Origin: Phycisphaera sp.
GTDB taxonomy: Bacteria; Planctomycetota; Phycisphaerae; Phycisphaerales; Zrk34
Reading direction: 5' to 3'
Assembly (NCBI GenBank): GCA_016125285.1
Contig: WGMA01000045.1
Location: 25,729 to 89,728 of the forward strand
DNA: 64,000 nucleotides
Positions within the stretch are counted from its first letter, which is position 1, and every line of letters starts with the position of its first letter. The translations under genes were made by a program, and so were the position numbers. Below are positions 17,574-25,222 of this stretch, piece by piece. The notes under the pieces were generated by a model. That model made no database searches, was not told where the DNA came from, and saw only the letters and a program-made list of their open reading frames with translations.

Positions 17574-19121
17574 ATGAGATTACTCTTTGCTACGGCCGTG
17601 CTGTTGATCGTGCTCGGTTGTCTCGTGCGGACGGCGTCCGCGGCGGCCACCAACCGACCCAATATCGTGATCCTCTACGCCGACGATCTGGGTTACGGTG
17701 ACGTATCGTGCAACAACCCGGACCGCGGCAAGCTGCACACGATCCACATCGACACGCTCGCGTCGCAAGGCATGCGGTTCACCGATGCGCATTCGAGCAG
17801 CGGAGTGTGCTCACCGTCACGTTACACACTGTTGACCGGGCGTTACCACTGGCGCACGCGCTTGCAGAAGGGCATCGTGGGGCTGTGGGAACGGCCGCTG
17901 ATCGACGCGGATCGGCTGACAGTCGCCGGCATGCTCAAGCAGGCCGGCTACCGCACGGCGATGATCGGCAAGTGGCACCTCGGCTGGGACTGGCCGATCG
18001 ACAAGAATCAGCACGCCCTGCTCAACGGGGCAAATGGCGCGACTCCGAGTGACAAGCAGCGCGCGGCGTGGGCGGAGATCTTCAGCAAGCCGATCGGAGG
18101 CGGGCCGACGGCTCGTGGTTTTGACACGTACTTCGGCACGGACGTCCCCAACTGGCCGCCCTACTGTTTCATCGAGAATGACCACACCGTGGGCATCCCC
18201 AACGCGTTCCTTCCGGCGGACCAGTTCAGAAATCACTTGGCCAGCCGGCAAGGTCCGGCGCTAGAGGGCTGGGACCTCGAGGAGATCCTGCCAACGCTGG
18301 GCGACCGGGCGTGCGCGATGATCAAGGACGCGGCGGCGAAGGACGAGCCTTACTTCCTGTACATGCCGCTGACCTCCCCGCACACGCCGCTGGCGGTCGC
18401 TGATCCGTGGAAAGGCAAGAGCGGACTGGGAGCGTATGGCGACATGGTGCTGGAGACCGACGCGGTGATCGGGCGCGTGCTGGACGCCATCGAGCAGAGC
18501 GGCGAAGCCGACCACACGCTCGTCGTGATGACCAGCGACAACGGGTGCGCCCCTTACATCGGCGTCGCTGAATTGGAGAAGCAGGGACACTACCCCAGTG
18601 GACCGCTGCGCGGCTACAAGTCGGATGGCTGGGAAGGCGGCCATCGCGTGGCGTTCATCGTGCGCTGGCCCGGCGTGGTCAGAGCCGGCAGCGTCTGCGA
18701 CCAACTCGTCAGCCAGGCGGACCTGATGCGTACGTTCGCAGAGATCGTGGGTGTCGAGTTGCCGGACACTGCTGGCGAGGACAGCGTCAGCCTGCTGCCC
18801 CTGCTTCGCGGCGCGGATAAGCCGGTGCGCGAGACCGAGATCAGTCAGTCGATGGGCGGCCTGCTGACCATTCGTCGCGGCAATTGGAAGCTGATGGTCG
18901 GCCAGGGATCGGGCGGATGGACCAAGGGCAGCGACGATCAGCCGGGGCAGTTGTACAACCTCGCGGCGGACGTGGCGGAGCAATCCAACCTGTTCAACGC
19001 CGAGCCGAAGATCGCGGCCGAGATGACGGCGTTGCTGGAGAAGCAGGTCACCGAAGGGCGGAGCACGCCCGGGACGCCGCAGAAGAACGACGTCGAGGTG
19101 AAGTGGAACCGCATGAAATGA
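17574..19121 (+). CDS. secreted sulfatase (arylsulfatase A-like) 2
   Basis: 515 residues from the ATG at 17574, chosen because it begins a clear signal peptide (MRLLFATAVLLIVLGCLV, cleavage near ASAA); the frame is open further upstream without similarity. Metal and catalytic motifs are IVILYADDLGYGDVSCNN, the canonical C79-S-P-S-R in SGVCSPSRYTLLTGRYH, GYRTAMIGKWHLGWD and VVMTSDNGCAP. A tract near residue 20 (VLGC) could be read as a lipobox, so lipidation is possible. It is part of the row sigma, FecR, pseudopilin, sulfatase, sulfatase, GT-C protein, suggesting breakdown of a sulfated glycan. Confidence 0.92.
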   Translation: MRLLFATAVLLIVLGCLVRTASAAATNRPNIVILYADDLGYGDVSCNNPDRGKLHTIHIDTLASQGMRFTDAHSSSGVCSPSRYTLLTGRYHWRTRLQKGIVGLWERPLIDADRLTVAGMLKQAGYRTAMIGKWHLGWDWPIDKNQHALLNGANGATPSDKQRAAWAEIFSKPIGGGPTARGFDTYFGTDVPNWPPYCFIENDHTVGIPNAFLPADQFRNHLASRQGPALEGWDLEEILPTLGDRACAMIKDAAAKDEPYFLYMPLTSPHTPLAVADPWKGKSGLGAYGDMVLETDAVIGRVLDAIEQSGEADHTLVVMTSDNGCAPYIGVAELEKQGHYPSGPLRGYKSDGWEGGHRVAFIVRWPGVVRAGSVCDQLVSQADLMRTFAEIVGVELPDTAGEDSVSLLPLLRGADKPVRETEISQSMGGLLTIRRGNWKLMVGQGSGGWTKGSDDQPGQLYNLAADVAEQSNLFNAEPKIAAEMTALLEKQVTEGRSTPGTPQKNDVEVKWNRMK

Positions 19122-19207
19122 CGGGGTGCGGATAATCACGTACGAGGTTGCTATGCTGTGTCCGGCACGCGTTTCCCGTGAACCGGAGCACGCAAAGGGA
19201 CCCGTTG

Positions 19208-20728
19208 ATGCGAAACCTCTTTATGTGGATCGTCGCGCTGGCCGCGATGTCGTTCCTGCTGGCCTCATCGATCACCCACGCCGCGGAGCGTCCCAACGTC
19301 GTGCTGATCATGGTCGACGACATGGGCTGGTCGGACCTCGGCTGCTACGGCGGTGAGATCCACACACCGAACATCGATCGGCTGGCATCCGAGGGACTGC
19401 GGTTCACGCAGTTCTACAACACCGCCAAATGCGAGACGACGCGAGCGGCGCTGATGAGCGGCCTCTATCACCCGGAGGTCGGCGTCGCGAAGCTCGCGAA
19501 CTGCATGACGGTTGCGGAGGTGATGAAGCGCGCGGGGTACTTCACGATGATGGCCGGCAAGTGGCACCTGGACAAGCAGCCGACCGACCGCGGGTTCGAC
19601 CGCTACTTCGGTCACCTCAGCGGCTCGACGCCGTACTTTCTGGGCAACGACACGTTTCGTCTCAACGGCGAGAAGTTCGACGTTCCGAAGGAAGGCTTCT
19701 ACACGACGACCGCCGACACGGACTACGCGCTGAAGTTCCTTGATGAGGCGTCGACGAAGAAGCAACCGTTCTTTCTCTACATCGCGTACAACGCGCCGCA
19801 CTACCCGCTGCAGGCGCCCGAAGCGGAGGTCAGGAAGTACGTCGGCAAATACATGGACGGGTGGGACGCGCTGCGTGCGGCGCGATACAAGCGCCAACTC
19901 GACATGGGGCTGATCCCCGCGAAGTGGGCGCTGTCGCCACCGCACCCCGAGGCGAAGAAGTGGGATACGCTGAGCGACGACGAGAAGAAGCACGAGGATC
20001 TGAAGATGGCGACGTTCGCCGCAATGGTCGACGTCGTGGACCAGAACGTCGGCCGGTTGGTCAAGAAACTGGAAGCGATGGGCGTGGCGGACGACACGTT
20101 GCTGCTGTTCCTGTCGGACAACGGCGCGTGCCCGTTCGACCGTACGAAGCACGGCGACCTGATGCCGTGGGACCCGCAGTCGTACTGGTGCTACCACCCG
20201 GCGTGGGCGAACGCGTGTAACACGCCGTTCCGCTGGTTCAAGCAGAACCAGCACGAGGGCGGCATCTCGACGCCGCTGATCGCGCACTGGCCGAAGGGGT
20301 TAACGGCGAAGCCCGGCTCGCTGACCGATCAGCCCGGTCACCTCGTCGACATCATGGCGACGCTGATCGACGTGGCGGGGACCGACTACCCGGCGGAGTT
20401 CAACGGCGAGACGCTCAAGCCGCTGCGGGGCATTTCGCTGTTGCCGATCCTCAAAGGCCAGCATCGCGACGGGCACGACATGATCTTCTTCCAGTTCTCC
20501 AACAACCGGGCGGTGCGTGCGGGCCAGTGGAAGCTCGTCTCGGCGCGCGGCGGGCCGTGGGAGCTGTACGACATGGACGCGGACCGCACAGAGTTGCACG
20601 ACCTGTCTTCGCAGCAACCCGAGCGTGTCGCGGCGCTGAGCGCGGCGTGGGAGGCGTGGGCCGAGGAGACCGGCGCGTCCAAGGGCGGCAAGAGCAAGAA
20701 GAACAAGAACGCCGCGTCGTCCAAGTAG
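19208..20728 (+). CDS. secreted sulfatase 3 with variant modification motif
   Basis: 506 residues from the ATG at 19208, chosen because it opens a signal peptide (MRNLFMWIVALAAMSFLLAS, cleavage near THAA) with AAGGGA about 7 bases upstream. The fold is clearly sulfatase: VVLIMVDDMGWSDLGCYGG, MMAGKWHLDK, LLLFLSDNGACPF, SARGGPWELYDMDADRTE. The modification motif reads C75-E-T-T-R (NTAKCETTRAALMSG), with Thr where the canonical motif has Pro or Ala. The C-terminus is lysine-rich (SKGGKSKKNKNAASSK). It follows sulfatase 2 by 86 bases. Confidence 0.9.
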   Translation: MRNLFMWIVALAAMSFLLASSITHAAERPNVVLIMVDDMGWSDLGCYGGEIHTPNIDRLASEGLRFTQFYNTAKCETTRAALMSGLYHPEVGVAKLANCMTVAEVMKRAGYFTMMAGKWHLDKQPTDRGFDRYFGHLSGSTPYFLGNDTFRLNGEKFDVPKEGFYTTTADTDYALKFLDEASTKKQPFFLYIAYNAPHYPLQAPEAEVRKYVGKYMDGWDALRAARYKRQLDMGLIPAKWALSPPHPEAKKWDTLSDDEKKHEDLKMATFAAMVDVVDQNVGRLVKKLEAMGVADDTLLLFLSDNGACPFDRTKHGDLMPWDPQSYWCYHPAWANACNTPFRWFKQNQHEGGISTPLIAHWPKGLTAKPGSLTDQPGHLVDIMATLIDVAGTDYPAEFNGETLKPLRGISLLPILKGQHRDGHDMIFFQFSNNRAVRAGQWKLVSARGGPWELYDMDADRTELHDLSSQQPERVAALSAAWEAWAEETGASKGGKSKKNKNAASSK

Positions 20729-20747
20729 CCACGATACCGGAGCACGG

Positions 20748-22376
20748 ATGCCCGCCAGCCCGCCAACCCTGGTCAACCGCGACCGCTCCACCGTGTTGTC
20801 GCCGTGGGTCGCGCTGGCGTGGATCCCCCTGACAATGCTGGCCTACGTGACGCGCTCACCCGCGTTTGTGACAGCGCCCGACATCAACGGCGCGACCTTT
20901 TTGCTGATGGGCCAGTCGCTGCTCGACGGCGGCGTGCCCTATCGCGACGCGTGGGATCACAAGGGGCCGCTGCTTTACCTGCTGGACGCGATCGGTCTGG
21001 CCTTGGGCGGACGCTGGGGCGTGTGGGCGATCGACGGGCTGCTGCTGGGGTGCGCCGTCGGCCTGCTATTCGACGCGGCGCGGCGATCCGGAGGGCGATG
21101 GGTCGGCTTGTTTGCCGTGCTGCTGTCTCTGGCAAGTCTCGACACGATCGCCGACTTCGGCAACAAGACCGAGAGCTACGCGCTCGTGTTTCACGCGGCG
21201 GCGATCTGGGCGTTCTGCTGCATGCCGAGCCGCTCGCGCTGGTCGGCGGTGATCATCGGCGTGAGCATCGCCGGGTGCTTCTGGCTCCGACCAAACAACG
21301 CGGGGCCGCCCGGTGTCGCGGCGATGCTGCTGATGGCGATGGAGTGGCGCCGCGGCGGCGTCCGAGCGGCGGTGCGCTGCTTGCTGCTCGGCTTTGTCGC
21401 GTTCGCCGGGTTCACCGTTGTCGTGCTGGGTCTCACGACCGGCACGCGCGGCCTGGTCGACATGTACGACGCCTACGTCGTGTTCAATCTCGACTACAGC
21501 GAGCACGCTAGTTGGGCGGATCGCTTCGACGCACTGGCCCAGGGTTTCCACCGCGTCGGCCTCAGCGCGTGGCTCGCGGTCGGTGCGTGGCTGTGCATTG
21601 CCGTGGTTGTTCTGCGCGGCGGCGCACGTCCCGGTCGCGGGTTCGGCGCGATCACACGCCGGCTTTGCCTCATCTCGCTGTGTGCGCTGCCCATCGCTCT
21701 CGCGTCGAGTTCGATCTCGGGCTACGCCTGGCGGCACTACTTCCTGACATGGCTTCCGGCCGTCGCAATCACCGGGGCCTGCGGCGCCGTCGTCGTGCTC
21801 GACCGCATCTCCAGGATCGACTCGCCCCGCCGCGCCGCCGCGTCCCGGGCCGCGATCGCGGGGATGGCGGCCGTGCTGCTGATCACTTGGAATATCAGCG
21901 CCCACGACGCCTACGTGCGCATCGCAAACGAATCGGCCCGCTGGGAACGAACCGCCGCGGAACTCGCCCCACAGGTGCGGGGCCGCAAGCGTCTGCTCGT
22001 CTGGGGCAACGATCCACGTGTAAACGTCTACTTCGATGTCCCGCCGTGCGGTCGTTTCGCGTACATCTACCCGCTGCTTCAGGCATCATTCGTCCGCGAC
22101 GACATGGTGAACCAGTTGGGCCAGGCGATCGACCAGACGCGTCCGCTCATCATCGACACCGGTTCGTCAACGTCGACCACCCCGCCGCTCGATTCAGTCG
22201 CGCGGCGGGAGTGGCGTCCGCGTCGCGACAACTGGGCGGTGACCCCGCGTCTGGCGGCCCTGATGACTCACATCGATCGCACCTACCGCCCGATCGCGCA
22301 GATCGAATCGGAGGGCTGGGTGATCTACGCGCCCATTGATGACACGCCGTCGACCAACGGCTCGATGTCGTGGTGA
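20748..22376 (+). CDS. multi-spanning membrane protein, GT-C/GT39-type glycosyltransferase-like
   Basis: 542 residues with about nine or ten hydrophobic helices in the first 390, then a soluble C-terminal domain of 150. The first extracytoplasmic loop has DINGATFLLMGQSLLDGG followed by DAWDHKGPLLYLLDA. The acidic residue there and the DHKGP segment match polyprenyl-phosphate-dependent GT-C transferases of the PMT/ArnT type. The C-terminal part contains RKRLLVWGNDPRVNVYFD. These enzymes transfer a lipid-linked sugar outside the inner membrane. Acceptor and donor are unknown. It ends the sulfatase row and overlaps the convergent zinc ABC gene by 52 bases at the 3' end. Confidence 0.78.
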   Translation: MPASPPTLVNRDRSTVLSPWVALAWIPLTMLAYVTRSPAFVTAPDINGATFLLMGQSLLDGGVPYRDAWDHKGPLLYLLDAIGLALGGRWGVWAIDGLLLGCAVGLLFDAARRSGGRWVGLFAVLLSLASLDTIADFGNKTESYALVFHAAAIWAFCCMPSRSRWSAVIIGVSIAGCFWLRPNNAGPPGVAAMLLMAMEWRRGGVRAAVRCLLLGFVAFAGFTVVVLGLTTGTRGLVDMYDAYVVFNLDYSEHASWADRFDALAQGFHRVGLSAWLAVGAWLCIAVVVLRGGARPGRGFGAITRRLCLISLCALPIALASSSISGYAWRHYFLTWLPAVAITGACGAVVVLDRISRIDSPRRAAASRAAIAGMAAVLLITWNISAHDAYVRIANESARWERTAAELAPQVRGRKRLLVWGNDPRVNVYFDVPPCGRFAYIYPLLQASFVRDDMVNQLGQAIDQTRPLIIDTGSSTSTTPPLDSVARREWRPRRDNWAVTPRLAALMTHIDRTYRPIAQIESEGWVIYAPIDDTPSTNGSMSW

Positions 22377-23200
22377 AAGATGTCGCGGAGGATGTCGTTG
22401 GTCAGCCCGGCCGGGGCGTCGTGGTAGTGCACCGTCCGCGCGAGGCACGCAACCTTCTCACACCCCGCCGCGACGGCACGCAGATCGTGCGACACGATCA
22501 CGACCGTCAGGTCGTACTCGTCGTGTAGACGATTGACCAGGTCCGCGAATTTACGCTGCCCGGCGACGTCGATACCCACGGTCGGCTCGTCGAGAACGAG
22601 GATCCGCGGCCCGGGCGCCAGCGCACGCGCGATGAACGCACGCTGCTGCTGCCCGCCGCTCAACGAGCCGATCGGCCGATCCGCAAAGCCCATCACGCCG
22701 ACCTGCTCCATCAACGACTCGACGCGGTCGAGGTCTTCCCGCGCGTAACGCCTGAACAGGCCGGTCTTGCCGCACAGCCCCATCGTGATCGCCTGACGAA
22801 CACTCACCGGGAACCGTGGCTCGAAGGCGTGCTTCTGCGGGACGTAGCCCACCACATCGCCCCGCCGACACACCTGCCGCGGCGTCATGCCCATCACGTG
22901 TACGTCGCCCGTGAAGCCGTCGAGCAGCCCGAGCATGATCTTCAGCAGCGTGGTCTTGCCGCCACCGTTCGGCCCGATCACGCCGAGCTTCGTGCCCTGC
23001 TCGACGTGCAGCGTCACCTCCCGCAGCGCCTCGACGTCGCCATACGCGAAGCTCACGCGGTCGATGCAGATTGCGTCTACCCCATCGCGGTGGCGCGCCA
23101 ACGCGTGATCATGATCGTGCTCGTGACTGTGGTCATGATCGTGGCTGTGATCATGGTCATGACCGTGATCGTGGTCGTGATGTCCAGGGTGGTCGTGCAT
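22325..23200 (-). CDS. znuC: zinc/manganese ABC transporter ATP-binding protein with His-rich N-terminus
   Basis: 291 residues. The first 33 residues are almost only His and Asp with some Glu and Ser (begins MHDHPGHHDHDHGHDHDH), an extension most ZnuC proteins lack and a likely zinc-binding tail. The ABC ATPase follows: Walker A GPNGGGKT, Q-loop region VGYVPQKHAFEPRFPVSVRQ, signature LSGGQQQR, Walker B ILVLDEP and the H-loop VSHD. It is encoded 4 bases after the solute-binding gene, so both form an operon. No permease (ZnuB) gene is present on either side. Its 3' end overlaps the convergent GT-C gene by 52 bases. Confidence 0.9.
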   Translation of the reverse strand: MHDHPGHHDHDHGHDHDHSHDHDHSHEHDHDHALARHRDGVDAICIDRVSFAYGDVEALREVTLHVEQGTKLGVIGPNGGGKTTLLKIMLGLLDGFTGDVHVMGMTPRQVCRRGDVVGYVPQKHAFEPRFPVSVRQAITMGLCGKTGLFRRYAREDLDRVESLMEQVGVMGFADRPIGSLSGGQQQRAFIARALAPGPRILVLDEPTVGIDVAGQRKFADLVNRLHDEYDLTVVIVSHDLRAVAAGCEKVACLARTVHYHDAPAGLTNDILRDIFHHDIEPLVDGVSSMGA

Positions 23201-23204
23201 GGGG

Positions 23205-24188
23205 CTACTTCTCGGTCGGGGCCAGGGGCGTGTCGCCCGTGATCCCCGCCAACAGGATACGCAGGTTGTACCGCATCAGCTTCTGATAGGTGTTACGGTC
23301 GGCCATGTCAGGGTGACCGAGCGGGTCGAGCGTCAGCACGGCGACGCCGGTCTCTTCCTCGATCGCCTGCGCGGCGCTCGGGGAGAACTGCGGCTCGGTG
23401 AATAACGCCTTGAGGTGATGCTCGCGGATTACGTCACGGGCCTCGGTGATCCGTCTGTGCGGCGGCGCACCGATCGAATCGATCGGCGTCAGCGTCGCGG
23501 CGACGACGAGCCCGTAACGTGCAGCGAGACGGTCAAACGCGTTGTGGTACGTCACGATCATCGCGCCCTTGTGGCCGTCGAGCGCCGCGTGGTACTCCGC
23601 GTCGATGGCGTCGAGGTCCGCCAGCAGTTGTTTGGTGCCGGGGTACCGCGGCTCGCCCGGCGGCGCCTGTTCGCTCGACGCGTCCTCGTCGACATGAATC
23701 AGATCCGCGATCCGCAGGACCTTCGCGCCGGAAGTGTTTACGCGATCCAGCGCGTTGAACAGCGGCGCGTCGAAGTTCATCCCGACCGCGATCAAGACCT
23801 GGCAACGCGTCAGGGCCTGCATGTCGCGCTGCGTCGGTTCGTAGTCGTGCGGGCTGGCTCCGGCCGGCACCATCGCCTTGACCACCGCGCGGTCACCGAC
23901 CATCTGCTGCACCAGATTCGCCACCGGCCAGATCGTCGTAACGATCATCGGCCTGTCATCCCCCGCGGCGCTGTCGAGCACCATGTGCCGATCCAACTCA
24001 AGCACAAACCGCCGCATCAGAACGGGGTCGAGCCAGACGTGTGGATTCGGCCCGGTGTGATCGTGTTCGTGATCGTGGTCGTCATGGTGATCGGCGTGCG
24101 CATCGGCGTCGGCCCCACCGCGGCCACAGCCGTAGAGGCACACCAAAGTCACCATGAGCAGGACGAATGTCGCGGTCGAGCGCCGCAT
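23205..24188 (-). CDS. znuA: zinc ABC transporter substrate-binding lipoprotein with rearranged ligand order
   Basis: 327 residues. A lipoprotein signal ends LYGC (Cys21). All four ligand regions of ZnuA-type proteins are recognisable: H114 in SPHDYEP, a HxWLDP motif (H50 in NPHVWLDP), H215 in TYHNAFD and E265 in EPQFS. In known ZnuA proteins the HxWLDP segment, behind a His-rich loop, lies between the first and third of these. Here that segment with its His-rich loop (nine His in residues 31-50) sits directly behind the signal peptide, and the middle of the protein (residues 165-190) lacks it. AGGGAG lies 9 bases before the ATG. It probably delivers zinc to a permease encoded elsewhere. Confidence 0.88.
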   Translation of the reverse strand: MRRSTATFVLLMVTLVCLYGCGRGGADADAHADHHDDHDHEHDHTGPNPHVWLDPVLMRRFVLELDRHMVLDSAAGDDRPMIVTTIWPVANLVQQMVGDRAVVKAMVPAGASPHDYEPTQRDMQALTRCQVLIAVGMNFDAPLFNALDRVNTSGAKVLRIADLIHVDEDASSEQAPPGEPRYPGTKQLLADLDAIDAEYHAALDGHKGAMIVTYHNAFDRLAARYGLVVAATLTPIDSIGAPPHRRITEARDVIREHHLKALFTEPQFSPSAAQAIEEETGVAVLTLDPLGHPDMADRNTYQKLMRYNLRILLAGITGDTPLAPTEK

Positions 24189-24217
24189 GCCGGATCACTC
24201 CCTAACGGGGTCGCGCT

Positions 24218-24237
24218 ATTGATATCTCAATATCATA
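24218..24237. promoter_or_regulatory. palindromic candidate operator (Zur/Fur-like) upstream of znuA
   Basis: TGATAT (24220-24225), CTCA, ATATCA (24230-24235) form a 6-4-6 palindrome in an AT-rich patch 31 bases before the znuA start codon, where a promoter is expected. Fur-family boxes are AT-rich palindromes of similar look. The regulator is not in the window. Confidence 0.5.
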
Positions 24238-24276
24238 GCATACGCGACGCGGCCCCGCAGGTTCGCGATCCGGATC

Positions 24277-25222
24277 CTATTGGATGCCGAACCAGCCTTT
24301 GACGGTGTTTACGGTGGTGCTATTGGCCAGATTCTTCAGCGCCTGCCGCGGCCCTCGGCGGAAGCTGGTGACCACCGTGCTCCGCACGTCGTCGAGGGCG
24401 TTGAACCCAACCGCCAACGCGTCCGTGGCCGCCATGCCGGCACGGGTGTTGGTGTAGTAGTCGCCGGCCCGGGTCGTGTACTGGCTGACCGTGCCCAGAT
24501 CGCCACGCCGTGAACGTTCGACGAAGTTGTCCAACGCCTCAAAGCGACGATTGCCCTGCGTCAGGTACTTGAACACGTCCTCATCGAACGCGCCAACCGC
24601 ACGGGAGAAGTTGCCGAACGTTGCGTCGAACAGCTTCGGAGCACACAGGCCGAATCCGAATTCGAATAGCAGGTCGATGCCCGACGAAATCGCCTGGAAC
24701 AGCGCCGTCTGCGGCAAGGCCGTAAACACACCGATGCCGGCCGCGCCGATCACGTTGCCCGCGGTGCCGGGCCTGGCGTTCGGGTCGGTCAACTCGCTGC
24801 CGACGTTGATCACGACGCCCAGGGCCGTGGCGAGCTTGCCCAGCGCCTTGAGCCGACCCGCGGTCCGACCGAGGCTCTTGGCCGCATCAAGCTCGCCGCG
24901 CGCCGCCTTCAGACCGTTCGCCGCGGTCTGGGCCGCCTGCGCGTCTGCCCGCAGCGCCTGAATCGCCTCGGTGGCCGTCGCCGTGTCACGGAACACGCCG
25001 CGTGTGACATCGGTCAGGAACTCCGACTGCGCCAGACGTCGGATCGCCTCCTTGTTACCGAAGATCCGCTCGGCGCCCTTCACCGCGTTCTCGAGCGTCT
25101 TAAGCTTCGACGGATCAACGGTCGCGAGTTTTTCCAGCAGTCCAAGGAGCACGCCAAGGTTGTCGTTGACACGGCCCACCTGGGTCTTGCCATCGGACCG
25201 GACCGTCGCCCGACTGTTCAGG
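24277..25222 (-). other. C-terminal variable domain of the RHS protein
   Basis: About 315 residues after the DPSGLN boundary that normally separates a conserved RHS core from a polymorphic C-terminus. It holds helical, alanine-rich stretches, a Gly/Ala-rich hydrophobic part (GNVIGAAGIGVFTALPQ) and a second hydrophobic stretch (ISSGIDLLFEFGFGLC). No nuclease or other catalytic motif was recognised. A membrane-active role is possible but unproven. Confidence 0.6.

Noticed and set aside
23100..23200. CAT/GAT-rich low-complexity tract, considered as a repeat element
   Set aside because: It encodes the His/Asp-rich start of the ZnuC protein in frame and needs no other explanation.
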